Below, piece by piece: positions 8,315 through 16,459 of a DNA stretch of 64,000 bases. Positions within the stretch are counted from its first letter, which is position 1. Every line of letters starts with the position of its first letter. Source of the stretch: Microbacter sp. GSS18. Lineage in GTDB: Bacteria; Actinomycetota; Actinomycetes; Actinomycetales; Microbacteriaceae. The notes under the pieces are model-generated. The model was not told the DNA's origin. It made no database searches and saw only the letters and a program-made list of their open reading frames with translations. The position numbers and the translations under genes are program-made. The stretch lies in NCBI GenBank assembly GCA_029319145.1, contig CP119753.1, positions 806,001-870,000 on the forward strand, written 5' to 3'.

Positions 8315-9310
8315 GTGAGCAGCGCCGGCCGTGTGGGAAGACCGAAGGCGTCGTCGCGCGAGACCCTGGCGGAGGCGGCGTGCGAGCTGTTCCTCGAGCG
8401 GGGCTTCGAAGCGACGTCGATCGCCGACATCACGTCGCGGGCCGGCGTGAGCCGGTCGAGCTTCTTCAACTACTTCGCGTCGAAGTCCGACATCCTCTGG
8501 GCGGGCTTCGACGAGCGCGTCGAGGTCATGGCCCGGCGCCTCGCGGCCACGGGGAGTGGCGCGGGCGACGCGGCGGCGGCGGTCCGCGCGGCGGTCGTGG
8601 CGATCGCCGACCGCTTCGTTCCGGACTCCCTGGCGCTCGGGATCGTCAACGCCGCGGCGATGGGACTCGAGGACGAGCTCGAACGCGAGGCATCGCTGCG
8701 GCGCAACCGCATCGCGCGAGCCGTCGCCGACCGCTTCACGCGCGCCGGCGCCGACCGGCTGGGCGCCGATGTCGCCGGCGCCGCGTGGGGCGGCGCGGTG
8801 CTCGCCGCCATCGATGCATGGGCGCGCGACGGCGCCGGGCGCACCGAGCTCGGCCGCTTCCTCGAGCGCGCCGCTCGTTCGGCCGGGACCGTGGCGACCG
8901 CGCCCACGGGGTCCGTCCGTCAGCTGCGGCTCGTCGTGACCGCCCCCGAGCTGGACGACGCCGTGAGCTTCTACCGCGACGCGGCCGGGATGCCCCAGGC
9001 CGAGGCGTACGAGGCCGAGGGCGGTGCGCGCGTGGTGATCCTGGACGCCGGCCGCGCCACGCTCGAGCTGTCCAATCCGGCCCAGGTGTCCTACATCGAC
9101 AGCGTCGAGACCGACGGCGGTGCGCCCAGCGACCGGCTCCGCGTCGCGCTCGAGGTCGACGACGCCGCTGGGGCCGCACGACGGCTCGAGCAGGCCGGCG
9201 CCCGCGTCGAGGCCGAGGCGCGCGTGACGCCGTGGCGGTCGCTCAACGCCCGCCTGCGCGGCCCCGCCGATCTGCAGCTCACACTGTTCGAGGAGCTCGG
9301 CGACGGCTGA
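8315..9310 (+). CDS. TetR-family regulator fused to a VOC (glyoxalase-like) domain
   Basis: The 331-residue protein has two parts. Residues 1-60 form a TetR DNA-binding domain (helix-turn-helix around [19 protein letters not shown], 35-55), followed by a helical ligand-binding domain to about 190. Residues 200-325 look like a VOC/glyoxalase-bleomycin-resistance fold ([17 protein letters not shown]... then [17 protein letters not shown]). VOC domains bind small molecules or metal-activated substrates, so the fusion may sense or modify its own ligand. The frame is continuous with no frameshift. It diverges from lipB, and a palindrome in the spacer may be an autoregulatory operator. Target and ligand unknown. 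Confidence 0.8.
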   Translation: MSSAGRVGRPKASSRETLAEAACELFLERGFEATSIADITSRAGVSRSSFFNYFASKSDILWAGFDERVEVMARRLAATGSGAGDAAAAVRAAVVAIADRFVPDSLALGIVNAAAMGLEDELEREASLRRNRIARAVADRFTRAGADRLGADVAGAAWGGAVLAAIDAWARDGAGRTELGRFLERAARSAGTVATAPTGSVRQLRLVVTAPELDDAVSFYRDAAGMPQAEAYEAEGGARVVILDAGRATLELSNPAQVSYIDSVETDGGAPSDRLRVALEVDDAAGAARRLEQAGARVEAEARVTPWRSLNARLRGPADLQLTLFEELGDG

Positions 9311-9356
9311 CGGGCGCCGCTCGCGACGCGGGCGAGGGCGGCCTCGCCGCCTCGCG

Positions 9357-9362
9357 TAGAAT
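9357..9362 (+). promoter_or_regulatory. -10 box of ffh
   Basis: TAGAAT, a very good actinobacterial -10 hexamer, ends 9 bases before the ffh ATG. Transcription would start at most a few bases upstream of the start codon. Confidence 0.6.
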
Positions 9363-9371
9363 CGGTGGATC

Positions 9372-10934
9372 ATGGCGACTTTCGGCACCCTCTCCGACCG
9401 GCTCACCGAGACCTTCCGCAACCTCCGCACCAAGGGCAAGCTCACGCCCGCGGACGTCGACGGCACGGTGCGCGAGATCCGGCGCGCCCTGCTCGATGCG
9501 GACGTCGCGCTCCCGGTCGTCAAGGACTTCACCGCGAAGGTCCGCGAGCGCGCCCTGGGTGACGAGGTCAACCGCGCGCTGAACCCGGCGCAGCAGGTCG
9601 TGCAGATCGTCAACGAGGAGCTCGTCGCGATCCTCGGCGGTGAGCAGCGCCGGCTGCGGTTCGCGAAGAACCCGCCGACGGTCATCATGCTCGCGGGCCT
9701 CCAGGGGTCGGGCAAGACGACCTTCGCCGGCAAGCTCGCCAAGCAGCTGGAGAAGGACGGCCACACGCCGCTGCTGGTCGCGTGCGACCTCCAGCGCCCC
9801 AATGCCGTGAACCAGCTGCAGGTCGTCGCGGAGCGCGCCGGAGCGGCGATCTATGCTCCCGAACCCGGCAACGGCGTGGGCGACCCCGTGAAGGTCGCGC
9901 GCGACGGCGTCGAGGTCGCGCGCCGCCAGCAGCACGACACCGTCATCATCGACACCGCCGGTCGCCTCGGCATCGACGAAGAGCTGATGAAGCAGGCCTC
10001 CGACATCCGCACGGCGACGAACCCGGACGAAGTCCTCTTCGTCATCGACGCGATGATCGGTCAGGATGCCGTCAACACGGCCAAGGCGTTCCAGGACGGC
10101 GTCGACTTCTCGGGTGTCGTGCTCACGAAGCTCGACGGAGACGCGCGCGGCGGTGCCGCGCTGTCCGTCGCGAGCGTGACCGGGCGCCCCATCATCTACG
10201 CGTCAACCGGTGAGGGCCTCGACGAGCTCGAGGCGTTCCACCCCGACCGCATGGCGAGCCGCATCCTCGATCTCGGCGACATCCTGACCCTCATCGAGCA
10301 GGCCCAGCAGGCGTTCGACGAGGCCGAGGCAATGAAGGTCGCCGAGAAGCTCGCGACCGAGACCTTCACGCTCGAGGACTTCCTCGAGCAGATGCAGCAG
10401 ATCAAGAAGATGGGCTCGATGAAGAAGATGCTCGGGATGCTCCCGGGCATGGGGTCGATGAAGCAGCAGATCGACGACTTCGACGAGCGCGAGATCGACC
10501 GCACCGAGGCCATCATCCGCTCGATGACGCCGGGGGAGCGCCGCAATCCCAAAGTCCTCAACGGCTCGCGGCGCCTGCGCATCGCGCGCGGATCGGGCAT
10601 GACCGTCACCGACGTCAACCAGCTCGTCCAGCGCTTCGACCAGGCGGCGAAGATGATGAAGACCGTCGCCAGGGGCGGCGTGCCGAACATCCCCGGCATG
10701 GGTCCCGTTCCCGGCGCGGGCAAGCCCGGCGGCTCGTCGAAGCGCGGAAACAAGAAGAAGAGCGGCGGCGGTTCGCGTTCGGGCAATCCCGCCAAGCGCG
10801 CCGCCGAGAACGCGCAGCTGGCATCGCAGGCGCCGACCACCCCGACCGGCTCGGGCTTCGGCCTGGGCGGGGGTCAGGGCTCCCCGAGCGAAGCGGATCT
10901 CGCCGAACTGCAGAAGCTGCTCGGCAAGGGCTGA
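9372..10934 (+). CDS. ffh: Signal recognition particle protein Ffh
   Basis: Recognises signal sequences emerging from the ribosome and delivers them to FtsY. The 520 residues show the N domain (1-90), a GTPase domain with P-loop GLQGSGKT at 109-116, DTAGR near 196 and TKLDG near 252, then the methionine-rich M domain (about 325-440) with its runs of Met-Lys and Met-Gln that hold signal peptides and 4.5S RNA. A Gly/Ser/Lys-rich low-complexity tail follows to residue 520, longer than in E. coli Ffh. It runs toward the ICMT-like gene with 12 bases between the stop codons. Confidence 0.97.
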   Translation: MATFGTLSDRLTETFRNLRTKGKLTPADVDGTVREIRRALLDADVALPVVKDFTAKVRERALGDEVNRALNPAQQVVQIVNEELVAILGGEQRRLRFAKNPPTVIMLAGLQGSGKTTFAGKLAKQLEKDGHTPLLVACDLQRPNAVNQLQVVAERAGAAIYAPEPGNGVGDPVKVARDGVEVARRQQHDTVIIDTAGRLGIDEELMKQASDIRTATNPDEVLFVIDAMIGQDAVNTAKAFQDGVDFSGVVLTKLDGDARGGAALSVASVTGRPIIYASTGEGLDELEAFHPDRMASRILDLGDILTLIEQAQQAFDEAEAMKVAEKLATETFTLEDFLEQMQQIKKMGSMKKMLGMLPGMGSMKQQIDDFDEREIDRTEAIIRSMTPGERRNPKVLNGSRRLRIARGSGMTVTDVNQLVQRFDQAAKMMKTVARGGVPNIPGMGPVPGAGKPGGSSKRGNKKKSGGGSRSGNPAKRAAENAQLASQAPTTPTGSGFGLGGGQGSPSEADLAELQKLLGKG

Positions 10935-10946
10935 TCCCGTCCGGGT

Positions 10947-11417
10947 TCAGCGGATGCCGCGGCCCCACAGGATGAGAGGCGTCCGATCCGCGTACGCGCG
11001 GTACGCGTCGCCGTAGGCGGCCACCAGGTGCCGCTGCTCGATGTGCGCCTTCGTCGCGAGGACGACGACGAGCAGCACCCACACGACGATGAGCTCGATG
11101 CGGGCCCGCCACAGTACCCAGCCGGCGGTGCCGACGAGGATCCCGAGGTAGATCGGATTGCGGGTGAGGCGATACACCCCGCCCGTTCGCAGCGGGGCAC
11201 CGGGGCGCGGCGCCACCCACGGCACGATGTCGCGGCCGATGGCCAGCAGCCCGGCGACCGCGAGGGCGGCCCCGACCGCCGCCAGCATCGCCGCCAGGAC
11301 CGTCAGCCACGCCGAGCGCCACACGGGTTCGCCCGGCACGAGGAGCGCGGCCAGCAGCAGGAACTGCGCCGCGACCAGCCAGTCGCCGCGCGTGAGACCG
11401 CCGTTCGCCGCGCTCAT
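10947..11417 (-). CDS. Isoprenylcysteine carboxyl methyltransferase-like membrane protein
   Basis: A 156-residue membrane protein with about four hydrophobic segments (near 14-28, 36-58, 90-105 and 112-125) and the signature GGVYRLTRNPIYLGILV (79-95), typical of ICMT/PEMT-type SAM-dependent methyltransferases, plus a C-terminal AYGDAYRAYADRTP motif. Bacterial members usually act on unknown substrates and need not methylate prenylcysteine. Its ATG at 11417 overlaps the stop of the GCS2-type ligase gene (ATGA), so the two are translationally coupled. Confidence 0.85.
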   Translation of the reverse strand: MSAANGGLTRGDWLVAAQFLLLAALLVPGEPVWRSAWLTVLAAMLAAVGAALAVAGLLAIGRDIVPWVAPRPGAPLRTGGVYRLTRNPIYLGILVGTAGWVLWRARIELIVVWVLLVVVLATKAHIEQRHLVAAYGDAYRAYADRTPLILWGRGIR

Positions 11418-12577
11418 CGCGCACTCCGCCCGGTGTCCGGGCGGGGCGAGGGCCCGTCGCGGAACTCGCGGATGAGGTGGTGCACGACCGTGCGCAGGTC
11501 GCCGCCGGAGGCGTCGGCGACGGCGAGCTGCCGCTCGTAGCTCGCGCCGTCGCGCAGAATCGATTCCACGTCGGCGAACTCCGCGCCGCACGCGAGGTCG
11601 TCCGCGACGCCCGCCAGCCGATCGAGCGTGCCGGCCAGATGCTCGCGCACCGGCACCTGCCGGCCGGCGCGGTCGACGATGACGCGCGCATCGAGCCCAT
11701 AGCGCGCGGCGCGCCACTTGTTCTCGCGCACGAACCACGGCGGCAGCGACGGCAGATCGCGGCCGGCGTCCATCTCGCGGGAGAAGTGCTCGACGAGCGA
11801 CTGCACGAGGGCGGCGACCGCGGCGAGCTCGGCGAGCGTCGACATCCCGTCGCACGCGCGCACCTCGATGGTGCCCCAGCGGGGCGCGGGGCGGATGTCC
11901 CATCGCACCTCGGTGGCGTCCTCCATGACCCCCGTGCGCACCATGTCGTCGAGGTAGGACTCGAACTGCGCCCAGTCGGCGAGCGGCCAGGGCAGCCCCG
12001 CGGTGGGGAGCTGCTGGAAGACCAGGGAGCGGTTCGAGGCGTAGCCGGTGCGCTCGCCCGCCCAGAAGGGACTCGATGCCGACAGCGCCTGCAGGTGGGG
12101 CAGGTAGGTCGACAGCGCTCCGATCAGAGGGAGGACCTTGGTGACGTCCTCGACGCCGACGTGGACGTGGATGCCCCAGATCATCATGTTGCGGCCCCAC
12201 CACTGGGTCCGCTCGATCAGCGTGTGATAGCGCGTCTTGTCGCTGACGCTCTGGTCGTACCACTGCGCGAACGGATGGCTCCCGGCGCACAAGAGCGCGA
12301 TCCCGCGCGGATCGGTGCTCGCGCGCACCGCGGTGATCGCCTCGGCGATGTCGTCGACGGCCGCGGCCACCGACGCGCCGACACCGCTGGTGACCTCGAC
12401 GGTGTTGGTCAGCAGTTCACCGGTGACGGTGTAGCGCGCGCTCTGCGTCCCCGCGGCCACGGACTCCAGCACCTCGGGCGCGCGAGGGACCAGGTCGCCG
12501 GTCTTCTCGTCCGCGAGCATCAACTCCCACTCGAGTCCGACCGACGAACGTTCGGACGCAGCGAACGGCACGATCAC
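11414..12577 (-). CDS. Glutamate-cysteine ligase type 2 / carboxylate-amine ligase
   Basis: ATP-dependent ligase of the GCS2/YbdK family, which joins an amino group to a gamma-carboxylate. The 387 residues include [11 protein letters not shown] near the N-terminus, LTNTVEV (about 57-63) and GIHVHVGV (about 134-141), the metal- and substrate-binding blocks of the family. I place the start at the GTG at 12577, 6 bases after a GAGACT -10-like box; the frame stays open to 12607. The downstream ICMT-like gene overlaps by 4 bases. The true acceptor is unknown: actinobacteria mostly use mycothiol, and related enzymes may simply ligate amino acids. Confidence 0.87.
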   Translation of the reverse strand: MIVPFAASERSSVGLEWELMLADEKTGDLVPRAPEVLESVAAGTQSARYTVTGELLTNTVEVTSGVGASVAAAVDDIAEAITAVRASTDPRGIALLCAGSHPFAQWYDQSVSDKTRYHTLIERTQWWGRNMMIWGIHVHVGVEDVTKVLPLIGALSTYLPHLQALSASSPFWAGERTGYASNRSLVFQQLPTAGLPWPLADWAQFESYLDDMVRTGVMEDATEVRWDIRPAPRWGTIEVRACDGMSTLAELAAVAALVQSLVEHFSREMDAGRDLPSLPPWFVRENKWRAARYGLDARVIVDRAGRQVPVREHLAGTLDRLAGVADDLACGAEFADVESILRDGASYERQLAVADASGGDLRTVVHHLIREFRDGPSPRPDTGRSAR

Positions 12578-12648
12578 GGGGTCAGTCTCGCACGGCGGGC
12601 ATCGCATCGTCCGCGTGCACGCCGGTTCGCGGCATCCCTCGGGATCTG

Positions 12649-12782
12649 GCAGAATAGAGGGTCGGACGTGGCGCTCGACCCTCTATCCAGCGCCGATGTC
12701 CATCCCAGAGCTTCCGCCGGGTGTGCACCCCACGCTCCCGGACGTCCGGTTCAATCCGCTTTCCACACTTTTCAGGAGAATC
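12649..12782 (+). promoter_or_regulatory. Promoter and structured 5' leader of rpsP
   Basis: A CAGAAT -10 hexamer (about 12651-12656) with an 18-base-spaced TTCGCG is followed by a leader of about 120 bases. The leader contains GGCGCT/AGCGCC and GGGTG/CACCC hairpins and a CGGACGTCCG palindrome, then the SD AGGAGA. The rplS leader uses the same CAGAAT -10. Autogenous control is possible but unproven. Confidence 0.45.
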
Positions 12783-13196
12783 GTGGCTGTCAAGATTCGT
12801 CTCAAGCGGCTCGGCAAGATCCGTGCCCCGTACTACCGCATCGTCGTCGCCGACTCGCGCACCAAGCGCGACGGTCGCGTGATCGAGGAGATCGGCAAGT
12901 ACCACCCCACCGAGGAACCCTCGTTCATCGAGGTCGACTCCGACCGTGCGCAGTACTGGCTGAGCGTCGGCGCGCAGCCGACCGAGCAGGTCCGCGCCAT
13001 CCTCAAGATCACCGGCGACTGGGGCACCTTCACGGGTGACAAGGACGCGAAGTCCACCCTCAAGACCGCCGAGGCCAAGGCCGCCTTCGAGGTCGACGCC
13101 GACAAGAAGTCGGTCATCAAGCCGAAGGCCGAGAAGAAGGCCGACGAGCCGGCCGCCGAGGCCGAGGCGCCCGCCGCCGACGAGACCGCAGAGTAG
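12783..13196 (+). CDS. rpsP: 30S ribosomal protein bS16
   Basis: The first 85 residues (GTG start; [20 protein letters not shown]...) are the canonical S16 fold of the small-subunit body. A charged Lys/Glu/Ala-rich tail extends the protein to 137 residues, longer than the 80-90 of many bacteria but usual in actinobacteria. An AGGAGA Shine-Dalgarno 4 bases upstream supports the GTG at 12783. The stop overlaps the GTG of khpA by one base, so S16 and KhpA are coupled. Confidence 0.97.
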   Translation: MAVKIRLKRLGKIRAPYYRIVVADSRTKRDGRVIEEIGKYHPTEEPSFIEVDSDRAQYWLSVGAQPTEQVRAILKITGDWGTFTGDKDAKSTLKTAEAKAAFEVDADKKSVIKPKAEKKADEPAAEAEAPAADETAE

Positions 13197-13426
13197 TGCT
13201 CGCCGCCGCGCTCGAGCACGTCGTCAAGGGGATCGTGGATCACCCGGACGACGTCAGCATCCAGTCCTCCTCGTCGCCGCGCGGGGACGTGCTCGAGGTG
13301 CACGTCCACGCCGACGACCGTGGACGGGTCATCGGGCGCGGCGGCCGCACGGCCAAGGCGCTGCGCACGCTCATCTCCGCTCTGGCCGATGGCCGCCGCG
13401 TGCGCGTCGACGTCGCGGACGACTGA
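13196..13426 (+). CDS. khpA: KH-domain RNA-binding protein KhpA
   Basis: A 76-residue single KH domain with the GXXG loop as GRGG (about residues 47-50, in RVIGRGGRTAKALRTLI). KhpA-type proteins bind RNA, usually with KhpB/Jag, and influence cell division and ribosome-associated processes. Start is a GTG sharing its first base with the rpsP stop. It sits between rpsP and rimM, the standard position, and its stop is separated from the rimM GTG by one base. Confidence 0.95.
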   Translation: MLAAALEHVVKGIVDHPDDVSIQSSSSPRGDVLEVHVHADDRGRVIGRGGRTAKALRTLISALADGRRVRVDVADD

Positions 13427-13427
13427 C

Positions 13428-14096
13428 GTGACGGACAACGAGGCCGGAAAGGCCGCGAGCGGTCGCGCCCGCGCGACCCCGCCGGCCGGCAAGACCCAGC
13501 TGCGCGTCGGGCGGCTCGTCAAGGCCCATGGCCTCAAGGGCGCCCTCAAGCTGGAGCTGTACACCGACGACCCCGAAGGGCGCTTCGTCCCCGGCGCCGT
13601 CTTCACGCTGCAGGTCCCGGAGTCGTCGCCGTGGCACGGCAAGCCGCTGACGGTGCGAGAGTTCAAGTGGATGAACTCCCATCCCGTGGCCTTCTTCGAC
13701 GGCGTCGACGACCGCAATGCCGCCGAGGAGCTCGTGCGCGCCATCCTCTGGATCGACGAGGACGCCGCAGCCTCGCCGGCCGAGGACGACGCCTGGTACG
13801 ACCACCAGCTCGTGGGACTGGACGTCATCCGCGACGGTGCGACCGTGGGGCGCGTGATGCGCGTGGACCACATGCCCGCACAGGATCTGCTGGTCGTGCG
13901 CGTCGACGCCGATCGCGAAGTGCTGGTCCCCTTCGTGAAGGCCATCGTCCCCGACGTCGACATCGCCGCCGGGCGCGTGATCGTGACGCCTCCGACGGGA
14001 CTGTTCGAGGACGTCGCCGACGAGGACACCGGACCCGATCGGCCGGACGAGGCCGCGACCGGGAACGACGCGCCCAGCGCCGATCCTTCGCGCTGA
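13428..14096 (+). CDS. rimM: Ribosome maturation factor RimM
   Basis: Assists 16S rRNA processing and 30S head assembly by binding S19. The 222 residues have an N-terminal beta-barrel starting LRVGRLVKAHGLKGALKLELYTDDPEGRF and a C-terminal PRC-barrel (WYDHQLVGLDVIRDGATVG onward). Both ends carry extra low-complexity acidic/Ala-rich sequence. Start GTG at 13428 lies one base after the khpA stop, implying coupled translation in the rpsP-khpA-rimM operon. Confidence 0.95.
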   Translation: MTDNEAGKAASGRARATPPAGKTQLRVGRLVKAHGLKGALKLELYTDDPEGRFVPGAVFTLQVPESSPWHGKPLTVREFKWMNSHPVAFFDGVDDRNAAEELVRAILWIDEDAAASPAEDDAWYDHQLVGLDVIRDGATVGRVMRVDHMPAQDLLVVRVDADREVLVPFVKAIVPDVDIAAGRVIVTPPTGLFEDVADEDTGPDRPDEAATGNDAPSADPSR

Positions 14097-14116
14097 TCCG
14101 GCGCGCAAGGCATCCC

Positions 14117-14122
14117 TAGACT
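14117..14122 (+). promoter_or_regulatory. -10 box for leaderless trmD
   Basis: TAGACT ends 6 bases before the trmD ATG. It allows trmD to be transcribed apart from the rpsP-rimM operon, which ends 32 bases upstream. Confidence 0.6.
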
Positions 14123-14128
14123 TCCCCC

Positions 14129-14806
14129 ATGCGCATCGACATCGTCACGATCTTCCCGGCGTTCTTCGATGTGCTGGACGTCTCGCTGATCGGCAAGGCG
14201 CGCGACCGCGGCATCCTGGACCTGCACATCCACGACCTGCGGGCATGGACGCACGATCGCCACCGGACCGTCGACGACACGCCCTACGGGGGCGGTGCCG
14301 GCATGGTCATGAAGCCCGAGCCGTGGGGCGAGGCGCTGGACGCCGTCCTCTCGCCCGACGCCCTCCTGCTGGTCCCGTCGCCCGCCGGCGAGCGGTTCAC
14401 GCAGGCCATGGCGCGCGAGCTCGCGGGGGAGCAGCAGCTGGTCTTCGCGTGCGGACGCTACGAGGGCATCGACCAGCGTGTCGTCGATCACTACGCCGCG
14501 CGCGGCCGCGTGCGGCTGATCAGTCTCGGCGACTACGTGCTCAACGGCGGCGAAGTCGCCGCGATGGCCGTCATCGAGGCGACCTCGCGCCTCGTGCCCG
14601 GCGTCGTCGGCAATCCCGACAGTCTCGTCGAGGAATCCCATGAGGACGGACTGCTGGAATACCCCAGCTACACCAAGCCGGCCGTCTGGCGCGGACTCGA
14701 GGTCCCCTCCGTGCTCCTGAGCGGCAACCACGGCGCCATCGAGCGCTGGCGCCGAGAGCAGAGTCTCGAGCGCACGCGGCGTCACCGCCCGGACCTGCTC
14801 GAGTAG
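14129..14806 (+). CDS. trmD: tRNA (guanine-N1)-methyltransferase TrmD
   Basis: Uses SAM to methylate G37 of tRNAs, preventing +1 frameshifts. The 225 residues show [15 protein letters not shown] at the N-terminus, [17 protein letters not shown] (about 49-65), [10 protein letters not shown] (109-118) and the knotted SAM site [19 protein letters not shown] (131-149). Length and motif spacing are canonical. It follows rimM and probably has a leaderless transcript of its own. rplS, often its immediate neighbour, is 9.5 kb downstream here. Confidence 0.97.
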   Translation: MRIDIVTIFPAFFDVLDVSLIGKARDRGILDLHIHDLRAWTHDRHRTVDDTPYGGGAGMVMKPEPWGEALDAVLSPDALLLVPSPAGERFTQAMARELAGEQQLVFACGRYEGIDQRVVDHYAARGRVRLISLGDYVLNGGEVAAMAVIEATSRLVPGVVGNPDSLVEESHEDGLLEYPSYTKPAVWRGLEVPSVLLSGNHGAIERWRREQSLERTRRHRPDLLE

Positions 14807-14939
14807 CGCCGACGGTCGCGTCCCGACATACTCCATTGAGGACCCGTCCCGTGCGACACGTGCTCGTTACCGGGGGGAAACCCGCGCGATGTCCGTTCGC
14901 GCAAGAGTGGTCCTGATCATCTGCGAAAGGACGATGGCT

Positions 14940-16370
14940 ATGCGCCGTGCCAAGATCGTCGCCACGCTGGGGCCTGCGACAGCCAGCTACGACACCGTCG
15001 AACAGCTGGTGAGGGCGGGCCTCGACGTCGCCCGCATCAACCGGAGCCACGGCGACTACGCCGACCACGAGCAGGCCTACGCCTACGTCCGGCGCGCCAG
15101 CGACACCACCGGCAGGGCGGTGGGCATCCTCGTCGACCTGCAGGGCCCCAAGATCCGTCTCGCACGATTCGTCGACGGCCCGCATCAGCTGGCGCCCGGC
15201 GACGAGTTCACGATCACCGCGGAGGACGTTCCGGGCACCAAGGAGATCTGCGGCACCACGTACCCGGATCTCGCGAAGGACGTCGAGCCCGGTGACACGC
15301 TGCTCATCGACGACGGCAAGGTCCGCCTGCGCGTCCTCGACACGGACGGCGTGCGCGTGCGCACGGAAGTCGTCGTCGGCGGCCCGGTGTCGAACAACAA
15401 GGGGATCAACCTGCCCGGTGTGGCCGTGAGCGCGCCCGCGCTGAGCGAGAAGGACGAGGCGGACCTGCGCTGGGCGCTTCGCCTCGGCGCCGACATCGTC
15501 GCCCTGTCGTTCGTGCGCAGCGCCAAGGATGCGATCCGCGCGCGGGTGATCATGGCGGAGGAGGGACGGGACGTCCCGCTCTTCGCCAAGATCGAGAAGC
15601 CCGAGGCCGTCGACCACCTGCAGGAGATCATCGACGCCTTCGACGGCGTCATGGTCGCCCGCGGCGACCTGGGCGTGGAGCTCCCCCTGGAGATGGTCCC
15701 GCTCGTGCAGAAGCGGGCGATCGATCTCGCCCGCCGCTGGGCCAAGCCCGTCATCGTGGCGACCCAGATGCTCGAGTCCATGATCGACAACCCCGTCCCC
15801 ACGCGCGCCGAGACCTCGGACGTCGCCAACGCGGTGCTCGACGGCGCCGACGCGGTCATGCTGTCGGGCGAGACGAGTGTGGGAGCGCACCCGGTCACCG
15901 TCGTGGAGACGATGGCGCGGATCGTGTCCTCCACCGAGCGCGAGGGACTCTCGCGCATTCCCGAGCTCGGCACCAAGCCGCGCACGCAGGGGGGTGCGAT
16001 CACGCTCGCGGCGATCAGCATCGCCGATTTCGTCGGCGCGCGCTACGTGTGCGTCTTCAGCCAGTCGGGCGACTCGGCGCGCCGCATGTCGCGGCTGCGG
16101 CACGAGGTGCCGATCCTGGCCTTCACGGACCTGCCCGGGACCCGTTCCCGCAGCGCCGTGATCTGGGGGGTCGAGACGTACCTGGTCCGGCGCGGCAAGA
16201 CCACGGACGAGCTGCTCGGCATCCTGGACGAGACGCTGCTGTCGAGCGGCCGCGCACAGGTCGGCGACCGCGTCATCATGACCGCCGGCGCCCCTCCCGG
16301 GATCGCGGGTTCGACCAACGACGTCCGTGTGCACACGGTCGGAGCGGGATCCGCCGAAGTCCTCCGCTGA
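14940..16370 (+). CDS. pyk: Pyruvate kinase
   Basis: Converts phosphoenolpyruvate and ADP to pyruvate and ATP. The 476 residues begin MRRAKIVATLGPA and include the Arg/Asn substrate loop ARINRSHG, the catalytic Lys in FAKIEKPEA and MVARGDLGVELP (metal and PEP binding), plus the C-terminal regulatory domain. AKGGGAGG-like SD sequence AAAGGA (14926-14931) lies 8 bases before the ATG at 14940; an ATG at 14934 is in frame but only 2 bases from the SD, so 14940 is preferred. The 133-base spacer after trmD shows no clear terminator. It heads the carbohydrate block. Confidence 0.95.
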   Translation: MRRAKIVATLGPATASYDTVEQLVRAGLDVARINRSHGDYADHEQAYAYVRRASDTTGRAVGILVDLQGPKIRLARFVDGPHQLAPGDEFTITAEDVPGTKEICGTTYPDLAKDVEPGDTLLIDDGKVRLRVLDTDGVRVRTEVVVGGPVSNNKGINLPGVAVSAPALSEKDEADLRWALRLGADIVALSFVRSAKDAIRARVIMAEEGRDVPLFAKIEKPEAVDHLQEIIDAFDGVMVARGDLGVELPLEMVPLVQKRAIDLARRWAKPVIVATQMLESMIDNPVPTRAETSDVANAVLDGADAVMLSGETSVGAHPVTVVETMARIVSSTEREGLSRIPELGTKPRTQGGAITLAAISIADFVGARYVCVFSQSGDSARRMSRLRHEVPILAFTDLPGTRSRSAVIWGVETYLVRRGKTTDELLGILDETLLSSGRAQVGDRVIMTAGAPPGIAGSTNDVRVHTVGAGSAEVLR

Positions 16371-16432
16371 CGCCGCCGCCCGTCCGCGCCGCCCCGCGAG
16401 GGCGGTGCGTGAAGGCGACGCGCGCGCATGGG

Positions 16433-16438
16433 TAGTGT
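16433..16438 (+). promoter_or_regulatory. -10 box for the glgX-treY-treZ unit
   Basis: TAGTGT lies about 20 bases before the glgX GTG, and a GAGAGGAG Shine-Dalgarno intervenes. This suggests a short-leader transcript carrying glgX, treY and treZ. Confidence 0.45.
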
Positions 16439-16459
16439 GGAGTGCCGAGAGGAGACTGT

